The notes under the pieces are model-generated. The model saw nothing but the letters and a program-made list of their open reading frames with translations. It did not search any database and had not been told where the DNA came from. Source: Tritrichomonas musculus (taxonomy: Eukaryota; Parabasalia; Tritrichomonadida; Tritrichomonadidae). From it: a DNA stretch of 64,000 nucleotides. Numbering within the stretch: position 1 is the first letter of the stretch; every line of letters starts with the position of its first letter. Where the stretch lies: assembly GCA_039105265.1 (NCBI GenBank), contig JAPFFF010000004.1, positions 4,774,001 to 4,838,000 of the forward strand, written 5' to 3'. The position numbers and the translations under genes were made by a program. Positions 21,377 to 32,560 of this stretch are shown one piece after another.

Positions 21377-22063
21377 ATGATTGAGATAGGTGATAAAAGG
21401 CTACAAGAATGGATTCAAAGAGATTTGGCTGAAAACATGGCACTTTCTGAGTTCTGTGATATTGATGATGCAGTGATTTCACCTCCAAAAACACCAAATA
21501 TTTTATTACCAAAATTTCGAATCGAAGGAAAAACCAAAAATACTCAGTCAAGCAAAAAAAAGAAATCTTTTGAAATTCCAGAAACCCGAATACAAGAACT
21601 TAAAGATATGATGGATCAAATAGATTTAATAAATCAGCAAATCGAAAAAGAGAAAAAAAAAATTGTAATTATACAAGGTTCTAATGCACAACTTCATCGC
21701 GAAGTTTTGGAAACAAAGCAAAGACTTAATCAAGTTAGAACAGAAGTTGAAGATACTAAGCTTGCTCATCTTAAAAAATTGGAAGAAACCAGAGTTATTC
21801 AAGAAAAAGTTAAAAAAGAAGAGAATAGAAGTCGTAAAGCACGTTCTGCGATATCTCAAAAAAAATTGACTGCCGAAGAAGAATTGAAGAATTTATCAGA
21901 AGAATTTTTGAATCTTGAAATGAAATATAAAGCATTTAAAAAGAAGAGAACTAAAGAAAAGAAAAATCTTGAATCCCAAATTTTAGAATGCAAAGCAGAA
22001 AATTCAAAATTAAAAGATAAACTTTCTCAAATCGAAATTCAGCTCGCTCAAAATGAATGGTAG
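21377..22063 (+). CDS. Coiled-coil protein of unknown function
   Basis: A 228-residue, highly charged protein. Residues 1-70 are not helical-repeat-like and include acidic residues and a TPNILLP segment. Residues about 70-225 are one long predicted coiled coil, rich in Glu, Lys and Gln with regular Leu/Ile spacing. No enzyme or membrane motif. It could be a cytoskeletal or basal-body component, but that is a guess from composition. It is the divergent neighbour of the seven-TM gene. Confidence 0.65.
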   Translation: MIEIGDKRLQEWIQRDLAENMALSEFCDIDDAVISPPKTPNILLPKFRIEGKTKNTQSSKKKKSFEIPETRIQELKDMMDQIDLINQQIEKEKKKIVIIQGSNAQLHREVLETKQRLNQVRTEVEDTKLAHLKKLEETRVIQEKVKKEENRSRKARSAISQKKLTAEEELKNLSEEFLNLEMKYKAFKKKRTKEKKNLESQILECKAENSKLKDKLSQIEIQLAQNEW

Positions 22064-22250
22064 TATCATATAGTTATGTTATATATATTGTACTGTATTG
22101 TAATTAAAGGGAAATTAAATTATTTTATATTTATATATATTCAAAAGGATATTTTAATTTAAATATGTAATTATAAATAATATGTATGATTTTTTATCTC
22201 ATGTTGATGATAGCGTTATTAATACATCATAAGAAACTAACTTACTTTTC

Positions 22251-23230
22251 ATGTCAAAAATCATCGACGCATATTACTCAATGGTGAACCCAATCAAGTT
22301 CACCAATCTTCTTAATTCTAATGTCCTTTATTGCAGCCTAACACTAAAGTGCTTCTTCACTGTTCATGAATACGACTTTATCTTTGCAATTTCTGAAGAA
22401 TTTATTTCGACAATAATAATAGATAAAGAAAATGAATTCTCAAATTTTAATATTTCATTGACTTCAAAATCTTTGAAAGGTTATGATAGAATGGTAAGTA
22501 AATCTGAAGACATTGACAAATCATCAGCCCAAAAATATGTTTTTCATGGCATCCTTTTCATTAACAACCTTTTATGCGCACAACAACGTTGACCACAATG
22601 TTCACTTCCTATAGATACTAACTTATAAAAGGAAGATAACCAATTTAAATTTTTTACCAAGTCCTTCCCGAATAATTGAGACACAAATATATGCAACAAT
22701 AAGTATGAATCAGAAACATTATATGTCGCTGGCGACATCAGAGAAACTGGTCATTAAGAGGCTAAATTCAAGGATATAAATACATTTTATGGAGAAGGAG
22801 TAGCAATAAGACATTTTGTTATAGTAGCAACTAGAATAGATAACGAAATCGAAGAAAACAGGAAATTCACAACAACATTCAACATATCACTTACATTGGA
22901 ATTAACGAGCAAGTTAATTCATCCAAATTCATTCAACCGTCCATTAACAATTCAACTTCCTTTCCCTGAAAGTTTCGATCCAATTGAAAATCAAAGAGTT
23001 TTGTTCGAATTCATTCACTACAAATGAGATTGTGTAGAAGAATACAGCACAGTCAGTCATGCCATCTGTTTTTTTAATGTCACAAACTTCTCATCATTTA
23101 AGATCTAACTGAGAACAGAATCTTCTAAGCATTTTTCTGCAGGCACTTATCCACGTTACACATCAACAGTTGGAGAATCTCCTACAATCGCAATTAAAGA
23201 AATAATAAAATCACAATTGAATTATTATTT
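22251..23230 (+). pseudogene. Decayed surface-protein gene with GPS-like end
   Basis: An ATG-started ORF of 113 residues (22251-22592) is followed by a second stretch, about 22769-23026, that reads as beta-rich extracellular sequence (NISLTLELTSKLIHPNSF, then LPFPESFDPIENQRVLFEF). After a stop it continues in frame with a Cys...Cys...NVTNFSSF pattern and then YPRYTSTVGESP. The Cys pair followed by N-x-T-x-F resembles the GPS motif found near the membrane in REJ/polycystin- and adhesion-type receptors. Several in-frame stops and a shift make this a pseudogene. The intact parent is probably a large trichomonad surface protein. Confidence 0.45.
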
Positions 23231-23444
23231 TTTATAAAGATATATCATTTTATTTGAAAGTTCATTTTCATTGACTTCAATTGGAGATGACGTTTTAGTA
23301 ATTTCATAATAGGTGGTTTCAGTATTTTCATTTGCTTTTCAAGATTTGAAACAGAAGTTGTCTATTTTTTTTTTAGTTAACTAGATTAATCAGTGAATAT
23401 TAATTGGAAAAATAAAAAGATTAACTCTGAAAAAAAGAAATTAT

Positions 23445-23660
23445 TTAATAACCAGGACTCTCATATAATAAGGAAATAGTTTCTCTTTTATCAATTCCAA
23501 ACCTTTTTGGTGACATTTCATCATCTAACTTTCTTCCCTTGTAAACTAAAAAAAAATTATTAATACCGAGAAAGTGTCTACTGATATAAGGTTCTTCACA
23601 GTCTACTAAAATATCTTTAGCATTCTTTGTTCCTTCAACTTCAATTTTTGAACCATCAGG
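23445..23660 (-). pseudogene. Ubiquitin-like domain gene fragment, 5' end missing
   Basis: The minus strand encodes about 71 residues in one frame: PDGSKIEVEGTKNAKDILVD near its start, then LVYKGRKLDDEM and FGIDKRETISLLYE, ending at a TAA (23445-23447). The spacing of KGRKLDD and the GI...ISLL strand is that of a ubiquitin-fold (beta-grasp) domain. There is no start codon: the frame runs straight into the TA and left terminal repeat of the element at 23663. The upstream part is therefore absent or separated, which suggests that the insertion broke the gene. Confidence 0.5.
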
Positions 23661-23967
23661 TACCCTTACAAATTAACTGTCATTTTTTTTTGCGGAATAA
23701 ACGTACGAGTAAACGTAAGAAGAAATTTTTGAAAAATTTTCTCACAAATAATTTGGCCAATCGTTTAAGCATACACCACTTTTTGAATTGCTCACAATTC
23801 ATTGAAATAAAGTCTTTAAACTTTTTCAAATAATATCTTTAAACTTTTTGATAGCATTTGAAAGAAGGTCTATAAACTTTTTGTAAAAAGGTCTTTAAAC
23901 TTTTTTTCCAAAAATTAATTTATAAATTTTTCAACTTTTTGGAAAAATTTTTTAAACTTGGCGCCAA

Positions 23968-26900
23968 GTTAAAGATAGCGAGCGAACTACAGATAGCAAA
24001 CTACAGATGGAGAACTACAGATAGCGAACTACAGATGGACGATTTACAAATGGACAATTTACAGATGGCGATTTACAGATGGCGAACTACAGATAGCAAA
24101 CTACAGATAGCGAACTACAGATAGCGAACTACAGATGGACGATTTACAAATGGACAATTTACAGATGGCGATTTACAGATGGTGATTTACAGATGGCGAA
24201 CTACAGATAGCAAACTACAGATGGAGAACTACAGATGGAGAACTACAGATAGCGAACTACAGATGGACGATTTACAGATGGCAAACTACAGATGGAGAAC
24301 TACAGATAGCGAACCACAGATGGACGATTTACAGATGGAGAACTACAGATAGCGAACTACAGATGGACGATTTACAGATGGCAAACTACAGATAGCGAAC
24401 TACAGATGGACGATTTATAGATGGCGATTTACAGATGGCGAACTACAGATGGCAAACTACAGATGGAGAACTACAGATAGAGAACCACAGATGGACGATT
24501 TACAGATGGCAAACTACAGATGGCGAACTACAGATGGACGATTTACAAATGGAGAACTACAGATAGCGAACTACAGATGGACGATTTACAGATGGCAAAC
24601 TACAGATAGCGAACTACAGATGGACGATTTACAGATGGCGATTTACAGATGGCGAACTACAGATGGCAAACTACAGATGGAGAACTACAGATAGAGAACC
24701 ACAGATGGACGATTTACAGATGGCAAACTACAGATGGCGAACTACAGATAGCGAACTACAGATGGACGATTTACAAATGGAGAACTACAGATAGCGAACT
24801 ACAGATGGACGATTTACAGATGGCAAACTACAGATAGCGAACTACAGATGGCAAACTACAGATGGAGAACTACAGATAGAGAACCACAGATGGACGATTT
24901 ACAGATGAAGAACTACAGATGGAGAACTACAGATGGCGATTTACAAATGGCGAACTACAGATAGCAAACTACAGATGGAGAACTACAGATGGAGAACTAC
25001 AGATGGCGAACTACAGATAGCGAACTACAGATGGAGAACTACAGATAGCGAACTACAGATGGACGATTTACAGATGGCGATTTACAGATAGCGAACTACA
25101 GATGGACGATTTACAGATGGAGAACTACAGATAGCGAACTACAGATGGACGATTTACAGATGGCAAACTACAGATAGCGAACTACAGATGGACGATTTAC
25201 AGATGGCGATTTACAGATGGCGAACTACAGATGGCAAACTACAGATGGAGAACTACAGATGGAGAACTACAGATGGCGAACTACAGATAGCGAACTACAG
25301 ATGGAGAACTACAGATAGCGAACTACAGATGGACGATTTACAGATGGAGAACTACAGATAGCGAACTACAGATGGACGATTTACAGATGGAGAACTACAG
25401 ATAGCGAACTACAGATGGACGATTTACAGATGGCAAACTACAGATAGCGAACTACAGATGGACGATTTACAGATGGCGATTTACAGATGGCGAACTACAG
25501 ATGGCAAACTACAGATGGAGAACTACAGATAGAGAACCACAGATGGACGATTTACAGATGGCAAACTACAGATGGCGAACTACAGATAGCGAACTACAGA
25601 TGGACGATTTACAAATGGAGAACTACAGATAGCGAACTACAGATGGACGATTTACAGATGGCGATTTACAGATGGCGAACTACAGATGGCAAACTACAGA
25701 TGGAGAACTACAGATAGAGAACCACAGATGGACGATTTACAGATGAAGAACTACAGATGGAGAACTACAGATGGCGATTTACAAATGGCGAACTACAGAT
25801 AGCAAACTACAGATGGAGAACTACAGATGGAGAACTACAGATGGCGAACTACAGATAGCGAACTACAGATGGAGAACTACAGATGGAGAACTACAGATGG
25901 ACGATTTACAGATGGCGATTTACAGATAGCGAACTACAGATGGAGAACTACAGATAGCGAACCACAGATGGACGATTTACAGATGGCAAACTACAGATAG
26001 CGAACTACAGATGGACGATTTACAAATGGACAATTTACAGATGGCGATTTACAGATGGCGAACTACAGATAGCAAACTACAGATGGACGATTTACAGATG
26101 GCAAACTACAGATGGACGATTTACAGATGGCGATTTACAGATAGCGAACTACAGATGGCGAACTACAGATGGAGAACTACAGATGGAGAACTACAGATGG
26201 ACGATTTACAGATGGCGATTTACAGATAGCGAACTACAGATGGAGAACTACAGATAGCGAACCACAGATGGACGATTTACAGATGGCAAACTACAGATAG
26301 CGAACTACAGATGGACGATTTACAAATGGACAATTTACAGATGGCGATTTACAGATGGCGAACTACAGATAGCAAACTACAGATGGACGATTTACAGATG
26401 GCAAACTACAGATGGACGATTTACAGATGGCGATTTACAGATAGCGAACTACAGATGGCGAACTACAGATAGCGAACCACAGATGGACGATTTACAGATA
26501 GCAAACTACAGATGGAGAACTACAGATGGAGAACTACAGATGGAGAACTACAGATGGAGAACTACAGATGGCGAACTACAGATAGCGAACCACAGATGGA
26601 GAACTACAGATGGAGAACTACAGATGGAGAACTACAGATGGCGAACTACAGATAGCGAACTACAGATGGACGATTTACAGATGGCAAACTACAGATGGAC
26701 GATTTACAGATGGCGATTTACAGATAGCGAACTACAGATGGAGAACTACAGATAGCGAACCACAGATGGACGATTTACAGATGGCAAACTACAGATAGCG
26801 AACTACAGATGGACGATTTACAAATGGACAATTTACAGATGGCGATTTACAGATGGCGAACTACAGATAGCAAACTACAGATGGACGATTTACAGATGGC

Positions 26901-28460
26901 AAACTACAGATGGACGATTTACAGATGGCGATTTACAGATAGCGAACTACAGATGGCGAACTACAGATAGCGAACCACAGATGGACGATTTACAGATGGC
27001 AAACTACAGATAGCGAACTACAGATGGACGATTTACAGATGGCAAACTACAGATGGACGATTTACAGATGGCAAACTACAGATGGACGATTTACAAATGG
27101 CGATTTATTGATAGCGAACTACAGATGGCAAACTACAGATGGAGAACTACAGATAGCGAACCACAGATGGACGATTTACAGATAGCAAACTACAGATGGA
27201 GAACTACAGATAGCGAACTACAGATGGACGATTTACAAATGGACAATTTACAGATGGCGATTTACAGATGGAGAACTACAGATAGCGAACCACAGATGGA
27301 CGATTTACAGATGGCAAACTACAGATAGCGAACTACAGATGGACGATTTACAGATGGCAAACTACAGATGGACGATTTACAAATGGCGATTTATTGATAG
27401 CGAACTACAGATGGCAAACTACAGATGGAGAACTACAGATAGCGAACCACAGATGGACGATTTACAGATAGCAAACTACAGATGGAGAACTACAGATAGC
27501 GAACTACAGATGGACGATTTACAAATGGACAATTTACAGATGGCGATTTACAGATGGAGAACTACAGATAGCGAACCACAGATGGACGATTTACAGATGG
27601 CAAACTACAGATAGCGAACTACAGATGGACGATTTACAGATGAAGAACTACAGATGGAGAACTACAGATGGCGATTTACAGATGGCGAACTACAGATAGC
27701 AAACTACAGATGGAGAACTACAGATAGCGAACTACAGATGGACGATTTACAAATGGACAATTTACAGATGGCGAACTACAGATAGCAAACTACAGATGGA
27801 GAACTACAGATGGCGAACTACAGATGGACGATTTACAGATGGCAAACTACAGATGGCGATTTACAGATAGCGAACCACAGATGGACGATTTACAGATGGC
27901 AAACTACAGATGGCGATTTACAGATAGCGAACCACAGATGGACGATTTACAGATGAAGAACTACAGATGGAGAACTACAGATGGCGAACTACAGATAGCA
28001 AACTACAGATAGCGAACTACAGATGGCAAACTACAGATGGAGAACTACAGATAGCGAACTACAGATGGCGATTTACAGATAGCGAACTACAGATGGAGAA
28101 CTACAGATGGAGAACTACAGATAGCGAACTACAGATGGAGAACTACAGATAGCGAACTACAGATGGCGATTTACAGATAGCAAACTACAGATGGACGATT
28201 TACAAATGGCGATTTATTGATAGCGAACTACAGATGGCAAACTACAGATGGAGAACTACAGATAGCGAACCACAGATGGACGATTTACAGATAGCAAACT
28301 ACAGATGGAGAACTACAGATAGCGAACTACAGATGGACGATTTACAAATGGACAATTTACAGATGGCGATTTACAGATGGAGAACTACAGATAGCGAACT
28401 ACAGATGGCGATTTACAGATAGCGAACTACAGATAGCAAATTGAAGATGATGGTGAGCTA
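23968..28460 (+). repeat. Tandem array of 14/15-bp units (about 300 copies)
   Basis: Nearly 4.5 kb of a unit with the core YTACAGATRG. A handful of variants recur: CTACAGATGGCGAA, CTACAGATAGCGAA, CTACAGATGGAGAA, TTACAGATGGCGAT, CTACAGATGGACGAT, CTACAGATGGCAAA and TTACAAATGGACAA. Variants are ordered in higher-order blocks, for example a 286-bp period at 27053/27339 and an 838-bp period at 24649/25487. The many ORFs here arise because 14 bp cycles through all three frames. They do not look like genes. Confidence 0.95.
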
Positions 28461-28595
28461 CAGATTGTTTATTCTCAAATTGGTTATACTCAGATAGTTA
28501 TCCTCAAATTGATTATACTCAGATAGTTATCTTCAGATTGGTTATTCTCAGATTGATTAGTCACAGATTGACTATACTCAGATGTTTATAAATAA
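28461..28595 (+). repeat. Diverged edge of the array
   Basis: About nine 14/15-bp units of the form TATACTCAGATAGT/TATTCTCAGATTGAT. Unit length and the CAGAT core match the main array, so this looks like older, diverged units at its right border. Confidence 0.7.
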
Positions 28596-29159
28596 AAAAC
28601 AGTAACTATCTTTATTATTGATTGTTTTGTATTTTCTAATTATTTAGCATATTATTATTATTATTATTAATTACTTTATAATTTAAATATAATTTTTAAA
28701 AAATTACCTGAAGATGCATGGTTTCGAGAGCAGATAATTAGGATATTTTGAAAATTCATTGTTTGAAAGTAATAACGTTTTTTATGAAAAAGTGATAGTG
28801 GGTAACAAATAATGTATTTGTATCGTTAACTTTTTTTTTTTTTTTTTTTCATATAGTATATTTAATTTTTTTTTGTTTATTTTGATTTTTTTTCGGTCAA
28901 AAAGTTTCCTCAATTTGATAGAGTGAAAAATAATCATGAACTTTTTCTTGGAGCAAAAAATAAAACATAACTTTTTCTTAAAGATAAAAAATAAAATAAC
29001 TTTTTGATGCAAAATGTTTATGACAAGAGAAACCAAATTGACCCTCAATTATTTTTCTATTTATTTTAATCGTTTGTTTTTATAGAATACTTGCTTAAAA
29101 TAGAACAATGTTCTTGAAAGAAAAATATATTATTACGCCATTATTATCTAAAGCATAGA
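28596..29159. other. AT-rich non-coding DNA with T-runs
   Basis: Contains a long T-run near 28831 and several AACTTTTTCTT/AACTTTTTGATG motifs (about 28940-29010). No gene recognised. Confidence 0.4.
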
Positions 29160-29440
29160 CACTTTTTGAGCTTCGCTCAAAAAGTGGCGTTTCTTGCAAT
29201 TTCCTCAAATCAGATATTCAAACATCAAAACCATCTATAACCAAGTTATTACATAACCGAAATGAATCTTATGCTTGGACACTTTTTGAGCGAAGCTCAA
29301 AAAGTGGCCTTTTATTATTTTCAAATTTGATTTCTTTTCAAAACTTACATAAATCAACTTCCATGAAGAAAACAAATGAAATATTATATCTAATAGATTT
29401 CAAGAATGACAACTTTTTGAGCTTTGCTCAAAAAGTTGTC
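29160..29440. repeat. Three perfect hairpins spaced ~120 bp
   Basis: CACTTTTTGAGC-TTC-GCTCAAAAAGTG at 29160-29186, the same arms with a GAA loop at 29280-29306 (the inverse of the first), and a variant with 15-bp arms (GACAACTTTTTGAGC) and TTT loop at 29408-29440. The sequences between them are unrelated. All three keep the CTTTTTGAGC stem exactly. Role unknown; they could be a short palindromic mobile element or a structured DNA/RNA site. Confidence 0.8.
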
Positions 29441-29553
29441 ATTAAATGATATTAAATTATTAATTGAATTTCAAAATACAAAAAACATTTATGTATGTTC
29501 AATGATTATTGTTTATTAAATGATTTATGATTATATCGCGCGTTAGTTTTCTT

Positions 29554-29590
<37 letters not shown>

Positions 29591-29679
29591 TATAAATCAT
29601 CATGTCTTTATCATCAAAAAAATATTGATATTTTGCATAAAAATGTATTTAATAATATTATAAAATAATATATTGATTT

Positions 29680-30375
29680 TACTCCAAATACTAGTATTAA
29701 GTAGTTGTTATGATTCTCAATGTCTGAAACCCAGGACTCCTGGCAACCTCTGTGATGACATCCCCACACTGCTGTAACTCTAACCATCCCTCTTACACAG
29801 CTCCTACCTAGTGAAACACTCCAAAATACAGCAGTTACGGTGCCTCCCTCATTCATGAGTTCAAAACATCTAAATACACCATAAAACCACAGTTTCAGTC
29901 AACCTCTCATAGGCAGCTCCTCCTCAACGACACACTCACCATCAGACACTTTTTATCATGCACGAAAATGGAGACCTACTACAAGCACTACAAAGACTTC
30001 TGTGATATCCATGTCAATAAGGAGTCAATACCTTAGGATGTCAAGCGTATGCTATCTCACGGTAAGCACACTTCAGAAACAGACTCTGCTTCTTCAGTCT
30101 CAGTGAACCAATATTCTTCAGGTATTGACCCAAATGAGATGCCTAGCTCAGCATTAGACCATACAAGAAAGTCGTTTCAATCCACTTCCAATTACGAACT
30201 GATGACAAGAAGTCCGAATCTATTTGCTTCTCAGATAAGTTCTTAGAACTAACTCAATCAATGAACGCTCTTGAAATACCATCGATGAGGTTCTCGTTGA
30301 TAGGTTCATGAGCAGTTCGTCCTCATAAGAATCATATACAAAGCCATTTCTATGGAGATCAGCGAGAAAAAGTAA
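29680..30375 (+). pseudogene. GC-richer decayed coding-like patch, unidentified
   Basis: About 700 bp with clearly higher GC than either side. The longest clean reading is a 65-codon stretch (30049-30246) rich in Ser/Thr and polar residues; neighbouring frames also read as plausible protein, so it looks like an old broken coding region. I do not recognise a family. Its position inside the 8.8-kb element suggests it came with that element or a passenger. Confidence 0.35.
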
Positions 30376-32412
30376 ACTTTTCAGAAACATTTTTAACCTT
30401 TAATATATTTTACTGAGAACTAATCCAATTTATTTTCATTTTAAATTCAAAATTCAATATATTTGGACTGTATTCAAAATAAAAAGAGTAAAAACTTAAT
30501 CTTTTTACTAACTTTAGCAAAGAAACTAATTGTTTATTATTGTTTTAAATCATTCATATGTACTCCATGATTAAAGAATAAATATCTAAAATGATATTTG
30601 GACAATTTATAATCATAATTTAATATAAAGTTGCATCATCTTGAGTTAAACTTTAATATCAACTAGAATTTAAGTTAAATATGCCTCCTACTCCATCTTT
30701 CTCATTCACTTCTAGTAATTACATCGACCACGAATAGCCTCATTTCATTTATCACTACAGTTTGTTTCTCAATAATTCTTCTTTTGGCAGTTGTATTTAT
30801 CTTTTAATTGCTAGAACAGGAGCATAGGACATTATTAACTGGAAAAATACATTCTTTTCTATAATGCTGGCATGCTTTTTTATCTATTCTGTGAAGCAAT
30901 ATTTAAAACACCTAGGTTTCTGATATATTATTAATCAATTGATTGAAAATGTACTTCTTCATATAAATAAAAACACTCAAATAATAGAAATCTACTGTAT
31001 TATCATTAATTTTAGAATTGATTTGTTGATTAAAAAGCATCCATTAATGAAAAAAACTGAAATATATTTATTACTGTGTGTTAAAAAAAGTGATATTCTA
31101 TTTTTTAACAAAGAAATGCAAAATATTAATGTATTCTGTTAAAATAAAAAATAATATCAAAAATAAATATAATATTAAATACTAAATTTATTATTTATTT
31201 TATTAATTACCTATTTGATTTTCATGATATTTCTATTTTATTAAAAAAATTTTAAATTCACATTCAATTTTTTTTTTTAAATTAAAAAGTTGAAAAATTT
31301 TTATTGAAAACCTTTCAATTTTTCCTCATTCAATTCTCCTCTCAATTTTTATCACAATTATTGAATGAACTCATAGAAAAAGTTTCCATATTCAAAAAGT
31401 GGTGTATGCATAAGCGATTACCCAAATAATTTTACTTTCTCTCTCAAAATCTGACAATTCTTTTTATTCCCATTGAATTTTTTTGAAATAATTTTTTTTT
31501 TATCAGATTTTTGACCGTTTATTATTGATTTTACATGTAAATGAGGTTTTTCTTTATATTTAACAAATATTTGGATAAAATCTTTGGGGATTTAAATCAT
31601 TATATCCTATATTATTTAATACCCAAGTTATAACGAATTTTGTTTTTTTAATCGTTAGCAATTTTTTTATTAATAAAAAATTCGAATTAAATCCCAATAT
31701 TTATAGTTATAATATAATTATAAATAATATTAAATTTATTTATACCATTTTTTTAATATAAATCTCATTATTCATCGACTTTTTCTATATTTTTTTATTT
31801 AAAAAAAGCTAAAATTGAAATTTTTGAGTGATTATTATATAAAATTAAGATTCATACTTAAGTATTATACTTAAGTATTATCTAAAACGCACATTGGAAG
31901 CACAAATTAATCAAATTATAGCGATTTTCAATCTTTATGGAATAATATTAAAAAAAGCAAAAAGGGTCAAATAAAAAGCATAATAAGAGAATGATTATAA
32001 AGAATATGTTTAGTAAAAACCATAAAATTAAAAAGAATCGAAAAAAATAAATATTGTCATCGAATAATCTTTCAAATTTGAATTAGCAACGAATTGAGAT
32101 CATCTATACACTTAGGAACTGTAATAATATTTTGGTCTCGATGTTTCAGAAGCAAGATTTAAGTAGAAATTGAGCAAAGGAACTTGTATAAAAAAATGGG
32201 TGAATTTTATGATTTACGATCACTCTTTCAAAATTAGATTATATTCACTTTTTCATAAAAAATAAGATTTTCTTATAAAGCATATTTCTTTCTAATAAAA
32301 TCTAAAGGATTACTAATTATAAATTAAAAATAATATGTTTTGTAAATGACAATTCTTTTTTGAATTGAGTTTATTCAAAAAAAAATTGTAAAAATTTTAA
32401 ATGAAAATTTTA
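30376..32412. other. AT-rich non-coding right part of the 8.8-kb element
   Basis: No convincing gene; the ORF at 30939-31142 is low-complexity. The segment includes the inner inverted similarity at about 31395-31425 (see the element entry). Confidence 0.4.
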
Positions 32413-32560
32413 CGTACGTTTATTCCGCAAAAAAAAATGACAGTTAATTTGTAAGGGTATTAAAAAATTAAATAAATGTTTGTTTGCTTTTAGTAATATA
32501 AATAAATAAATAAATAAAAAAAATTTTCAAATATAATAAATAAATAAAAAAAAATCTTCT

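Larger units (their letters stand above)
23663..32457. mobile_element. TA-flanked element, 8.8 kb, with perfect 45-bp terminal inverted repeats
   Basis: Bases 23663-23707 (starting CCCTTACAAATTAACTGTCA and ending GTACG) are exactly inverted at 32413-32457. TA lies outside both ends (23661-23662 and 32458-32459), as in Tc1/mariner-type insertions. A second inverted similarity (AATCGYTTAWGCATACACCA and the next ~15 bp) occurs at about 23757-23787 and 31395-31425. No intact transposase is seen inside. The interior holds a 4.5-kb tandem array, three hairpins and one GC-richer decayed patch. Either this is one composite element or two related short elements happen to face each other; identical 45-bp ends favour a common origin. 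Confidence 0.55.

Noticed and set aside
23939-28422. About a dozen ORFs of 60-91 codons with NYRWRTTDSELQMDDLQ-type repeats
   Set aside because: They exist only because the 14/15-bp satellite lacks stops in short stretches of each frame; frames change with every unit and no single long protein is kept.
29160-29440. CRISPR-like reading of the three spaced palindromes
   Set aside because: Only three units, alternating orientation, irregular spacing, no cas genes and a eukaryotic context.
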